DNA of 64,000 nucleotides from Bacteroidales bacterium (GTDB lineage: Bacteria > Bacteroidota > Bacteroidia > Bacteroidales > FEN-979). Made by a program: the position numbers and the translations under genes. Positions 53,040 through 61,077 of this stretch are shown in pieces. The notes below the pieces were generated by a model, which saw nothing but the letters and a program-made list of their open reading frames with translations, was not told the origin of the DNA and did not search any database. Numbering within the stretch: the stretch's first letter is position 1; every line of letters begins with the position of its first letter. The DNA lies in assembly GCA_023231005.1 (NCBI GenBank), contig JALNWG010000003.1:62001-126000 (forward strand), written 5' to 3'.

Positions 53040-53843
53040 TCACTGAAAATTACGTTGCCGTAATGCTTCAAAGATTACGATGGCTGCGGAGGCAGAAACA
53101 TTCATTGAATCAATTTTCCCCATCATCGGGATTTTAATCAGCACATCTGCCCCTTCAATAAACGTATCACTCAAACCGGTAGCTTCTGTTCCCATCAAAA
53201 TAGCGGCCGGTTGACAGAAATCGATCTGGTGATATAACTGAGTTGCTGTAAGGGCTGTTCCGAAAGAACGAATTTTCCGGTCTCTTAAAAAGCGGAGTGT
53301 TTCCTCCTTTGTTGCAGTTACAACCGGAAGAGTAAATACACAACCGATACTTGAACGGATGGCATTGGGGTTATAAATATCCGTTTGCGGATCACAAATG
53401 ATAACTGCATCGAGATTGGCAGCATCGGCAGTGCGAAGGAGTGCGCCCAGGTTCCCCGGTTTTTCAACAGATTCAATTACAAGCAACAATGGTACCGGGC
53501 GAAGTATCAGGTCCGGGAAGCCAATTCTTTTGGGCTCTGCCAGCGCAATAACACCACCATTGTCCTTCCGGTGTGCCATCCGGTTATAGATATCCTTGGT
53601 CACTTCGACAAATTCAACATCTGTTCCCATGTGTATACCAAGACCATCAATGGAGAAGTTCCGGAGAATTTCCTGACAAAATAACAGGGAACTGATTCGG
53701 AATCCAGCCTGAATGGATAGGGTTACTTCACGCAACCCTTCAATAATGATGCAGTTTTCCTCTTCCCTGGCTTTCGGCTTTTCTAAAAGGCGAAGTACGC
53801 GTTTAATTAAAATATTTTGGCTGCTGGTAATGAATTTAGTCAT
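53040..53843 (-). CDS. TrmH/SpoU-family RNA 2'-O-methyltransferase
   Basis: This 267-residue protein has an N-terminal substrate-binding domain (about 1-95) and the SPOUT knot with motif 1 VEKPGNLGALLRTADAAN, motif 2 ILMGTEATGLSD and motif 3 IPMMGKIDSMNVSASAAI. It most resembles rRNA methyltransferases of the RlmB/TrmH type that modify 23S rRNA. It is divergent from the Rrf2-family gene. Confidence 0.92.
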   Translation of the reverse strand: MTKFITSSQNILIKRVLRLLEKPKAREEENCIIIEGLREVTLSIQAGFRISSLLFCQEILRNFSIDGLGIHMGTDVEFVEVTKDIYNRMAHRKDNGGVIALAEPKRIGFPDLILRPVPLLLVIESVEKPGNLGALLRTADAANLDAVIICDPQTDIYNPNAIRSSIGCVFTLPVVTATKEETLRFLRDRKIRSFGTALTATQLYHQIDFCQPAAILMGTEATGLSDTFIEGADVLIKIPMMGKIDSMNVSASAAIVIFEALRQRNFQ

Positions 53844-53880
53844 ATCGGTGCAAGTTATTTATTTTTTTCAAATTTTCCTG

Positions 53881-53909
53881 TTTGAGATCTAAAATTAATC
53901 TTACATTTG
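53881..53909 (+). promoter_or_regulatory. Promoter of the Rrf2-family gene
   Basis: TTTG (53881-53884) and TACATTTG (53902-53909) with a 17-base spacer match the Bacteroidota promoter, the spacer being slightly short. This supports translation from the ATG at 53936, not from the in-frame TTG at 53882. Confidence 0.5.
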
Positions 53910-53910
53910 T

Positions 53911-53922
53911 GTATTCAAATAC
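53911..53922 (+). promoter_or_regulatory. Palindrome at the rrf2 start (possible auto-operator)
   Basis: GTATT-CA-AATAC has perfect 5-bp arms and lies 1 base after the -7 box. Rrf2 regulators often control their own genes, so it may be the binding site of the encoded protein. Confidence 0.35.
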
Positions 53923-53935
53923 CGAATTGAAATTT

Positions 53936-54334
53936 ATGTCAAAGATTTTTGCTCTTTCGGAAGCAGCTTCGATAGGAATTCATTCCATGGTTGTTATTGC
54001 CCGTTCTGAAAATGGAATCAATGCAGTTAAAATTTCAGAAATAACAGGATTTTCGAAGAACCATATTGCAAAGGTATTACAGCGGCTTGTAAAAAATGAT
54101 ATGCTGAAATCTGTTCGAGGTCCGTCTGGTGGTTTTTCTTTAAAAAAAAACCCAGGAGAAATCAGTTTCCTGGATATTTATCAATCGATAGAAGGGAATT
54201 TGGATGTGGGTGATTGTCCTTTATCATACAACCTTTGTGGGTTTGACCATTGCTTAATGGGGAATGTGATCAACAAATTAACTAGCGAGTTCAAAAAGTT
54301 TTTGCAGGAACAAACCCTGAAAAACTATCTTTGA
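53936..54334 (+). CDS. Rrf2-family regulator with probable Fe-S cluster
   Basis: This 132-residue protein has the Rrf2 winged helix (IFALSEAASIGIHSMVVIA, then VKISEITGFSKNHIAKVLQR). Three Cys residues, Cys94, Cys101 and Cys106 (DCPLSYNLCGFDHC), sit where IscR/NsrR-type members bind an iron-sulfur cluster, so the protein probably senses nitric oxide, oxygen or iron-sulfur status. The nrfHA nitrite reductase lies 2.3 kb downstream and may be one target (inference). I set the start at 53936 for the standard MSKIFALSE N terminus and the promoter position. Confidence 0.9.
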   Translation: MSKIFALSEAASIGIHSMVVIARSENGINAVKISEITGFSKNHIAKVLQRLVKNDMLKSVRGPSGGFSLKKNPGEISFLDIYQSIEGNLDVGDCPLSYNLCGFDHCLMGNVINKLTSEFKKFLQEQTLKNYL

Positions 54335-54895
54335 TTAAAATCCGATTTCTTTTGATATAGGGATCAGGGCATTGATGGAAAGGGAAGCAAATTCGTCGAT
54401 GGGAATGCCGATTTTTTCACACTCAAGAATATTTTCACGTTTTACTGAAGCTGCAAACATCTTTTCCTTCATTCGTTTAACTACGGATTTTGGTTTAACG
54501 CTTGTTAATTTGCGGTCGGGGTAAACATAGGTAGTGGCAAAGATGAGTCCGGTTATGGTTTCACCCGCAGCCAGGGCAAATTGAAATTCAGTCATTCTTT
54601 CTTTTCCGGAAGAAAATTCATTGTGCATGCGGATGGCATCAAGGATTTCAGGATCCAGCTCATAATCTTTCAAAAGGATTTCTGTTTGGGTGCCATGGAT
54701 TTTAGGATCCGCGTTGGTTATTTCCACATCCAGGTCGTGTAAAAGACCTGCTAATCCCCATTTCTCTTCATCTTGGCCAAGCTTTCTGGCAATGCCTCTC
54801 ATTACCGCTTCTGAAGCCAGACAATGGTAGATCATTTTGTTGTTTTTTACATACTGATGGAGTAATTCCAGCGCTTTTTCTCTTGATAATTTCAT
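54335..54895 (-). CDS. HD-domain hydrolase
   Basis: This 186-residue protein is an HD/HDIG-type phosphohydrolase: CLASEAVMRGIARKLGQ, the metal pair in WGLAGLLHDLD and a later His in IHGTQTE / RMHNEFSSG. It resembles the short stand-alone HDIG proteins common in Bacteroidota and clostridia whose substrates (nucleotides or cyclic nucleotides) are unknown. It ends 1 base after the rrf2-family gene. Confidence 0.85.
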   Translation of the reverse strand: MKLSREKALELLHQYVKNNKMIYHCLASEAVMRGIARKLGQDEEKWGLAGLLHDLDVEITNADPKIHGTQTEILLKDYELDPEILDAIRMHNEFSSGKERMTEFQFALAAGETITGLIFATTYVYPDRKLTSVKPKSVVKRMKEKMFAASVKRENILECEKIGIPIDEFASLSINALIPISKEIGF

Positions 54896-54918
54896 ACGAT
54901 TTTTTTATAATCCATATA

Positions 54919-55073
54919 TTAGTCAATCAGATAGACCAGTGTTGCGATTGCGGGACTTCCCAGTTGCATTTTCCGAGAATTAATTTTATCAAAAGTATCG
55001 CTACCCGCATGTTGGTAATCAAAAGGTTTATGCATCAGCAGGGATTTTGCCACAAAAATATGAAAATGGAGCA
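54919..55073 (-). pseudogene. Remnant of an M28-type peptidase C terminus, frameshifted
   Basis: The gap between the HD gene and xseB is not empty. The minus strand from a TAA at 54919-54921 encodes FDYQHAGSDTFDKINSRK followed by MQLGSPAIATLVYLID, which I recognise as the last about 35 residues of M28-family aminopeptidases (the H-x3-D-T-x-D-K-I-N region). Upstream the frame meets a TAA, but a one-base shift at a run of T (near 55021-55023) restores LLMHKP directly before FDYQHAG. The rest of the peptidase is missing, replaced by xseAB. It is therefore a decayed gene fragment. Confidence 0.55.
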
Positions 55074-55086
55074 TTAAATTTCAAGG

Positions 55087-55287
55087 TTATTCTTCTTCGA
55101 TCTCTTTCAGAATCTGATTTACATCTGTTTCCGTTGAGGTAAGTAAATCTTTACAGATTTTAATCAATTGTGCTGCCCGTTTCACTTTTTCAGACAATTG
55201 ATCCACTGATATTTCACCGGATTCGATATCATTTACCAGAGATTGAAGTTCTTTGAAAGCTTCGGTATAAGAGATTGTTTCGTTCAT
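55087..55287 (-). CDS. xseB: Exodeoxyribonuclease VII small subunit
   Basis: This 66-residue helical protein (MNETISYTEAFKELQSLVND ... LSEKVKRAAQLIKICK) has the size and pattern of XseB, which binds XseA to form exonuclease VII. It overlaps the xseA end by 4 bases. Confidence 0.9.
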   Translation of the reverse strand: MNETISYTEAFKELQSLVNDIESGEISVDQLSEKVKRAAQLIKICKDLLTSTETDVNQILKEIEEE

Positions 55288-56600
55288 GGTGTAGGATCGG
55301 ATTGAAGGTTTGTTACGGTACTTTGAATGGTTCCATCAAAAGTAATTGTTTTCAAAGAATCGCCACGACGGACGGCAGATTGGCTCCGAAGGGGTTGTCC
55401 GTTGTGAAGGGTAATTGAAAATCCTCTGGCCAAGATTCTCTTTGGGTCAAGTAGGTGGATATTGTTTTCAATAATTTGAATATTTGCCCACTGTGTTGAA
55501 ATGAACCCCCTGGTTTTCTTTTTTGTTAGAACAAACTGACTGGAGATTAGTTCCCGGTGTTTTCGGATTAAAAAACGGGTATAACCCTTTACTTGATGAA
55601 CCTGAAAGGTAAGAGATTGTAGTGCCCGGGCAATCTGTTCCAACGTGTTTTTTTTAAGCTCAGAAGATATTTCTGACTGTTTTTGATGTTCCTCGCTAAG
55701 TCTATCATCAACAACTTTTGCCAGTTTTTGCCAGGTTTCCTGAAGTGGGACTGCGACATTGTGAAATTGCTGAATTAAAAAACCCGCCAGATCAGTAGGT
55801 GTAATACAGTTTTTGAATGCCACAAGTTCTACAACAGTTTCATTGGTTGCGTGTCCGATTCCTGTGATAACAGGCAAAGGGAAGCGGGCTATCTGTTCAG
55901 CGATTTCAAATTGATTGTACCCGGAAAGACCGATGTCGCCACCACCGCCTCGGATGATGGCGACCACATCGAAATGGTGCTTAACCTGTTCAATCCTTTT
56001 CAATTGCTGGATAAGAGAGGAAGCTAACTTTTCACCCTGCAAAATGGAGGGAAAAAGATGATAACAAAAACGGTATTTCCAGGGATTTTGATTGATAACC
56101 TGTTGAAAATCGGCATAGCCCTTACTTGTTTCAACAGATATTACAGCGATACGTTTGGGAAGCAACGGGAATTCAAGATTCTTGTTTTGTTCAAATATTC
56201 CCATCTTCTTCAATTTCTCAATGGATTTTTGCCGTTCCTGTTCCAGGTTTCCCAAAGAATATGAAGGATCAATATCAAGAATTCGTAAACTCAGTCCATA
56301 AACAGGATCAAAAGTTACTTTAGCCTGAAATAATATATTTATCCCATTTTTTAATGGTTCATGGAGGATTGCTAAAAAACTCGTATTTATTCGTTGATAG
56401 TCATCATTCCAAAGATTTGCCTTCATCTGAGCGACAATTTTCCCCTCTTGTTTCTCCAAAAGTTCAGGATAGCAATGTCCGGATTGAGGATAAAAATTGA
56501 GTTTATTCATTTCTGCTCTGATCCAAACCGATTGAGGATATTGTTCAGCGAGGGTTCGTTGAAGTCCTTTTGTTATTTCCAGTAGGGAAAAAATTTTCAT
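55284..56600 (-). CDS. xseA: Exodeoxyribonuclease VII large subunit
   Basis: XseA is the catalytic subunit that degrades single-stranded DNA. The 438-residue protein has an N-terminal OB-fold (about 15-105) and the catalytic domain with VAIIRGGGGDIGLSGYNQ and PVITGIGHATNETVVE, followed by a long coiled coil that binds XseB. The frame is open to 56660, but the ATG at 56600 (MKIFSLLEITKGLQ) is the normal start; the extra residues would run into the nrfH promoter region. Confidence 0.94.
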   Translation of the reverse strand: MKIFSLLEITKGLQRTLAEQYPQSVWIRAEMNKLNFYPQSGHCYPELLEKQEGKIVAQMKANLWNDDYQRINTSFLAILHEPLKNGINILFQAKVTFDPVYGLSLRILDIDPSYSLGNLEQERQKSIEKLKKMGIFEQNKNLEFPLLPKRIAVISVETSKGYADFQQVINQNPWKYRFCYHLFPSILQGEKLASSLIQQLKRIEQVKHHFDVVAIIRGGGGDIGLSGYNQFEIAEQIARFPLPVITGIGHATNETVVELVAFKNCITPTDLAGFLIQQFHNVAVPLQETWQKLAKVVDDRLSEEHQKQSEISSELKKNTLEQIARALQSLTFQVHQVKGYTRFLIRKHRELISSQFVLTKKKTRGFISTQWANIQIIENNIHLLDPKRILARGFSITLHNGQPLRSQSAVRRGDSLKTITFDGTIQSTVTNLQSDPTP

Positions 56601-56623
56601 AGTCAAAATTATCAATATTTTTT

Positions 56624-56631
56624 TAGCTTTG
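56624..56631 (+). promoter_or_regulatory. Candidate -7 box of nrfHA
   Basis: TAGCTTTG matches TAnnTTTG, 40 bases before the nrfH start codon. The next bases contain GTTA-AGGGAA-TAAC (56631-56644), a weak inverted repeat. No clear -33 box was found. Confidence 0.45.
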
Positions 56632-56671
56632 TTAAGGGAATAACAAAACGCATATTTCACCTAATGAGAAA

Positions 56672-57253
56672 ATGAAAAAATTTTTCCGATTTTTGATTCC
56701 GCCAGATCAATGGAAATCTGCCGTTGCTATTTTCCTTGGAATCTTCTTCGGACTTACTGCTTATGCTGTTTATATTTCCCGGGCACCATCCTATTTGTCG
56801 GATGATCCGAATACCTGTATCAACTGCCATGTAATGAATCCGCAATATGCAAACTGGGCTCACAGTGCCCATCGACGGATTACCAACTGCAATGATTGCC
56901 ATGTTCCTCATAATAATGTTTTCAGTAAGTATCTTTTCAAGGCTCAAGATGGGATGCGTCATGCCACCATTTTCACGTTGAGGAATGAGCCCCAGGTAAT
57001 TTTTATACGAGAGGGAGGGAAACGGGTGGTGCAGCAAAATTGTATCCGCTGCCATGAACAGACGGTAGGAAAAACATTCATGATGTCGGTACAACCGAAT
57101 TATCACAATTACCTGTTGGAACGTCAATGTCTCAATTGTCATAGGGAAACGCCGCATGGCCGGGTGAATGGGTTATCTTCAACCCCCAATGCCCTGGTAC
57201 GGACAAAAATTGATAGCAGGACAGAAAGAGATGAGGATGAAGAGAAAGAATAA
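56672..57253 (+). CDS. nrfH: Cytochrome c nitrite reductase small subunit (quinol oxidase)
   Basis: NrfH takes electrons from the menaquinol pool and passes them to NrfA. The 193-residue protein has one N-terminal membrane helix (about 16-34) and four heme sites: CINCH (49-53, followed by Met55, the NrfH-type CxxCHxM heme 1 feature), CNDCH (73-77), CIRCH (124-128) and CLNCH (153-157). Its tail is highly charged (RTERDEDEEKE). nrfA starts 37 bp downstream. Confidence 0.96.
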   Translation: MKKFFRFLIPPDQWKSAVAIFLGIFFGLTAYAVYISRAPSYLSDDPNTCINCHVMNPQYANWAHSAHRRITNCNDCHVPHNNVFSKYLFKAQDGMRHATIFTLRNEPQVIFIREGGKRVVQQNCIRCHEQTVGKTFMMSVQPNYHNYLLERQCLNCHRETPHGRVNGLSSTPNALVRTKIDSRTERDEDEEKE

Positions 57254-57290
57254 AATCAGGGCTATAACCAGAGACAAATAAATCATTACA

Positions 57291-58808
57291 ATGGTAACAG
57301 ACAATAAACGGGCTCCCTGGATCAACTGGGTCCTTTTTTTCGGGACAATGCTGATTGTTTTTTTACTGGGTTTACTGGCTTCCTCAATAACCCAGCGAAA
57401 GGCCGAATCAGAATATGTTTATAAGCCAAAAGTTTCATTAAGCGAATATGAGCCCAGGAATGTATTGTGGGGTGAGAACTTTCCTCGTGAATATCAGTCA
57501 TACCTTCAGACTGCCGATACCTCTTTCCGCAGTAAATATAATGGCAGTGCAATGATTGATGAATTAAAAGAAGATCCACGGTTGGTTATTCTTTGGGCAG
57601 GATATGCCTTTTCGAAGGATTATAGTTCAAGTCGGGGGCATTATTATGCCATCCATGATATCCGGTATACGCTTCGTACAGGGACACCCCAAGGGCCAAA
57701 TGACGGGCCTCAACCAGCTACCTGTTGGACTTGTAAAGGCCCTGATGTTCCAAGGTTAATGGAGAAAATGGGGGTCAAAGATTTTTATAATGGGAAATGG
57801 GCCGCACGGGGATCTGAGGTAGTTAATTATATTGGGTGTGCTGATTGCCATGATCCAAAAACCATGGATTTAAGAATTACCCGGCCAGCTTTGATAGAGG
57901 CTTTTCAGTCGATGGGAAAAGATATTTCGAAAGCCTCTCATCAGGAAATGCGGTCGCTGGTTTGTGCCCAGTGTCATGTGGAATATTATTTCAACAAACA
58001 TCGTCCCGACGCACCGGATGTTTCCTATCTTACTTTCCCATGGAAATATGGGACTACAGTGGAAGATGCTTTAAAATATTATGAAGAGGAAAAATATTCG
58101 GATTTCACACATCAAATGAGTAAAACGCCATTATTAAAAGCTCAGCATCCCGATTATGAACTTTTTTTAACCGGTATTCATGCCGATCGTGGAGTGGCTT
58201 GTGCCGATTGCCACATGCCATATATCAAAGAAGGAGGGCAAAAATTCACCAGTCACAAGATCACCAGCCCCCTAAGCAATATTTCAGGAACCTGTCAAGT
58301 ATGTCACCGGGAAAGTGAAGAAGTATTAAGGGAAAATGTTTATGAGCGGCAGGAAAAAGTAAAAGAGATTCGGGATAAAGCAGAGATTGAATTAGTGAAA
58401 GCCCATTCCGAAGCAAAAGTGGCCTGGGAAGCAGGTGCCTCTGAAAAAGAAATGGAGCCTGCCTTGCATCATATCCGGGTTGCCCAATGGTACTGGGATT
58501 ATATCGGAGCCAGTCATGGTGCATCATTTCATTCTCCGATAGAAGTATCAAGGATCATTGGAAATTCCATTATCGAATCCGAAGAAGCCAGGATTATTCT
58601 GGCACGGGTTCTTGCCGGAAAAGGAAAAAATACGGAACTTCTTTATCCCGACATTGTTTCTAAAGAAAAAGCACAGAAAAACATTGGGTTATCCATGGAT
58701 CAGCTTCAAAAAGAGAAGAAAGAATGGATAAAAGCCATCCTGCCGGAGTGGGATAAACAAGCATGGGACAGAGAAGAAAAAATGGTTCCGCAATTACCCA
58801 AAGATTAG
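57291..58808 (+). CDS. nrfA: Ammonia-forming cytochrome c nitrite reductase
   Basis: NrfA reduces nitrite to ammonium with six electrons in the periplasm. The 505-residue protein has an N-terminal helix (about 12-32) and five heme sites: the active-site CWTCK (145-149) and CADCH (183-187), CAQCH (225-229), CADCH (304-308) and CQVCH (335-339). The calcium ligands are visible as Glu231-Tyr232 and Lys283-x-Gln285. With nrfH it forms a complete dissimilatory nitrite-to-ammonium module. Confidence 0.97.
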   Translation: MVTDNKRAPWINWVLFFGTMLIVFLLGLLASSITQRKAESEYVYKPKVSLSEYEPRNVLWGENFPREYQSYLQTADTSFRSKYNGSAMIDELKEDPRLVILWAGYAFSKDYSSSRGHYYAIHDIRYTLRTGTPQGPNDGPQPATCWTCKGPDVPRLMEKMGVKDFYNGKWAARGSEVVNYIGCADCHDPKTMDLRITRPALIEAFQSMGKDISKASHQEMRSLVCAQCHVEYYFNKHRPDAPDVSYLTFPWKYGTTVEDALKYYEEEKYSDFTHQMSKTPLLKAQHPDYELFLTGIHADRGVACADCHMPYIKEGGQKFTSHKITSPLSNISGTCQVCHRESEEVLRENVYERQEKVKEIRDKAEIELVKAHSEAKVAWEAGASEKEMEPALHHIRVAQWYWDYIGASHGASFHSPIEVSRIIGNSIIESEEARIILARVLAGKGKNTELLYPDIVSKEKAQKNIGLSMDQLQKEKKEWIKAILPEWDKQAWDREEKMVPQLPKD

Positions 58809-58845
58809 CATTTTATTCATTCGCCAATTTTATATTTACTTGGTC

Positions 58846-58948
58846 ATCAAAATTATTAATACATGAAATATCCATCAGAACAACGATCATGCAAACCGTG
58901 AATGTTAATTATGGATATTCATCTGACTATTAAAATCAAAATTATTAA
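58846..58948 (+). repeat. Direct and inverted repeats between nrfA and the methyltransferase gene
   Basis: The 14-base sequence ATCAAAATTATTAA occurs at 58846-58859 and again at 58935-58948. Between the copies, ATGAAATATCCAT (58863-58875) and ATGGATATTCAT (58911-58922) form an inverted repeat with a one-base bulge. The second direct copy ends 3 bases before the next start codon. This may be a leader structure or a remnant of a small insertion. Confidence 0.5.
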
Positions 58949-58951
58949 CAG

Positions 58952-59845
58952 ATGAAAATTTTAACGCCTAAACATTGGAATGATTATGAATTAATTGATT
59001 CGGGAGGTCTCGAAAAGCTTGAGCGATTTGGGAAATACGTTCTTGCGCGGCCTGAGCCACAAGCAGTCTGGAGCAAAGCCCTGTCGGAAAAAGAATGGGA
59101 TACGATTTCTAATGCACGATATAAGCGGATCAAGGGGAATGATTCAGCAAAGACTGGAAATTTTGAAAAAGGAGATTGGATAAGGAAAAGTACGATGCCC
59201 GATCAATGGGTCATTGACTATCATTATAAGGAAATGACATTAAAATTCAGGCTTGGATTAACAGCTTTCGGGCATATTGGAGTCTTTCCGGAACAAGCCG
59301 AAAACTGGAATTATATCTACGATTTTTTAAGTCAGGGTTCAAAGTTCAAGGTTCTAAATCTTTTCGCTTATACTGGAGGCGCTTCGCTGGCAGCAAAAGC
59401 AGCAGGGGCGGATGTGGTTCATGTTGACTCTGTGAAGCAGGTGGTTACCTGGGCCCATGAAATGATGGATACTTCAGGTTTAAAGGATATTCGTTGGGTA
59501 GTTGAAGATGCGCTAAAATTTGTTCGTCGGGAGGTTAAGCGAGGTAATCAATATAATGGGATCATTCTTGATCCTCCGGCTTATGGGAGGGGCCCCGAAG
59601 GAGAAAAATGGATTTTAGAGGATTATATCGATGAAATGATCGGCCATTGCAAGCAATTATTGAATCCAAATCACCATTTTTTTATTTTGAGCCTTTATTC
59701 CATGGGGTTTTCTTCTTTGATTTCCGAAAGCCTTGTCCAAAGTCATTTTAGCGATTTATCTGAGGTTGAAGCCGGGGAATTATATTTTACCGACAGAGCT
59801 AAACGAAAATTACCCCTCGGAACTTTTCTTCGGATGATCCGGTAA
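58952..59845 (+). CDS. RlmI-like class I rRNA methyltransferase
   Basis: This 297-residue SAM-dependent methyltransferase has an N-terminal region (about 1-100), then motif I NLFAYTGGASLAAKAAGA (about 136-153), acidic VHVDSVKQ and the catalytic-type motif ILDPPAYGRGPEGEKW. The DPPxxGRG pattern fits the RlmI/RlmK group of 23S rRNA cytosine or guanine methyltransferases, though the usual N-terminal PUA domain is not obvious. The target is not determined. Confidence 0.85.
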   Translation: MKILTPKHWNDYELIDSGGLEKLERFGKYVLARPEPQAVWSKALSEKEWDTISNARYKRIKGNDSAKTGNFEKGDWIRKSTMPDQWVIDYHYKEMTLKFRLGLTAFGHIGVFPEQAENWNYIYDFLSQGSKFKVLNLFAYTGGASLAAKAAGADVVHVDSVKQVVTWAHEMMDTSGLKDIRWVVEDALKFVRREVKRGNQYNGIILDPPAYGRGPEGEKWILEDYIDEMIGHCKQLLNPNHHFFILSLYSMGFSSLISESLVQSHFSDLSEVEAGELYFTDRAKRKLPLGTFLRMIR

Positions 59846-59879
59846 AAAAATCGTGTAAGTGGATCATTATTCCACACAC
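59844..59879 (-). terminator. Terminator of the kinase-HemW unit
   Basis: On the minus strand GTGT-GTGGA, a 7-base loop, TCCAC, a 2-base bulge and ACAC form a hairpin followed by GATTTTTTT. It begins 21 bases after the HemW-type gene's stop codon. Its T run overlaps the end of the convergent methyltransferase gene. Confidence 0.65.
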
Positions 59880-59899
59880 AAGAATTTGACATTCAATAT

Positions 59900-61072
59900 T
59901 TAGCATCCAGAAACCACAAACAGATCAGAAGCGATCCGGTCAGCAAACAGTTTACCATCCTCTGTAAGAAAATATACTCCGGAAACCTCCTTCAATAAAC
60001 CCTGATCGATTAACGGGAGGGCGTTTTTTTTGAATAAATCGAAAATTGCAGATCCAAAATCAACCCTGATTTTTTGAGAGTCACATCCCCACATGGTGCG
60101 TAAAGAGGTCATTACATACTCGTTATAGTGCTGTTCCGGAGATAAAAACTCTTCCTCAAAAGTCAGATTCCGTTTACCAATACATTCGATATAGGTTGAA
60201 AGATTTGAAAGGTTCCATCGCCGGGAATATCCATTAAAACTGTGGGCAGAAGGGCCTAACCCTAAATAGGAAACACCATTCCAGTAGTTGGTATTATGTC
60301 GGGAATAATGATTTGGAAGGCAGAAGTTTGAAATTTCATACTGTAGGAAACCGGCATCCTTTGTTTTCTTGATAAGAATTTTGAATTGTTCAATTTGCTC
60401 CTCTTCATTGAGGGGTGCAACTCTTTGTTTTGCAATCATCCAAGCCAGTGATGTTTTCGGTTCAATGGTAAGGGCATAAGCAGAGATATGGGGGACTCCG
60501 AGAGAAAATGCAATATCGAGGTTTTTTTCCCATCGGGAAGTTGTTGATCCCGGGATTCCATAAATCAAATCGATGCTAACATTGTCAAATCCGGCTTTTT
60601 GCAGCCGGGTAACTGCATCAAAAGCCTGAAAAGCAGTATGCGTTCGGTTTAAAAACTTCAGGTCTTGATCAAAAAACGATTGTACTCCAATACTGAATCG
60701 GTTGAAATCTGTTTGTCTCAGTTCAGCGACATACTCATCCGATACATTATCAGGATTGATTTCGAGGGTAAATTCCTTACTGGTTGGAGGATGGATTTTT
60801 ATATCATCTTGGTAATGATGGACCTGGCAGGTGGTATGGAGGGCCATCGCCATGATTTCTTGTAATATCATCGGATGGAAAAGCGAGGGAGTTCCTCCCC
60901 CAAAATAGATAGTTTGAATGGGATGGTTGGAAAGGTACTCGCGTGTTAAAGCAATCTCCTGTTTGATTGCAGTCACAAAAGGTATTTTAAGTTTCTGTGA
61001 AGATTGCGAAAAAAAATTACAGTAATGACATTTACGGGTACAAAATGGGATATGAATATAAATGCCAGCCAA
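59900..61072 (-). CDS. hemW: HemW-type radical SAM protein
   Basis: This 390-residue protein matches HemW, a heme chaperone once called an oxygen-independent coproporphyrinogen oxidase. The radical SAM Cys triad is Cys11-Cys15-Cys18 (YIHIPFCTRKCHYCNF), followed by TIYFGGGTPSLF and the C-terminal HemW domain (YLGLGPSAHSFNGYSRRWN). True HemN carries further residues that are absent. The first codon is TTG at 61072, 5 bases after the histidine kinase's stop codon, and no ATG lies upstream in frame. With cytochromes in this window, heme handling is relevant. It is cotranscribed with the kinase. Confidence 0.9.
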   Translation of the reverse strand: MAGIYIHIPFCTRKCHYCNFFSQSSQKLKIPFVTAIKQEIALTREYLSNHPIQTIYFGGGTPSLFHPMILQEIMAMALHTTCQVHHYQDDIKIHPPTSKEFTLEINPDNVSDEYVAELRQTDFNRFSIGVQSFFDQDLKFLNRTHTAFQAFDAVTRLQKAGFDNVSIDLIYGIPGSTTSRWEKNLDIAFSLGVPHISAYALTIEPKTSLAWMIAKQRVAPLNEEEQIEQFKILIKKTKDAGFLQYEISNFCLPNHYSRHNTNYWNGVSYLGLGPSAHSFNGYSRRWNLSNLSTYIECIGKRNLTFEEEFLSPEQHYNEYVMTSLRTMWGCDSQKIRVDFGSAIFDLFKKNALPLIDQGLLKEVSGVYFLTEDGKLFADRIASDLFVVSGC

Positions 61073-61077
61073 AATGG

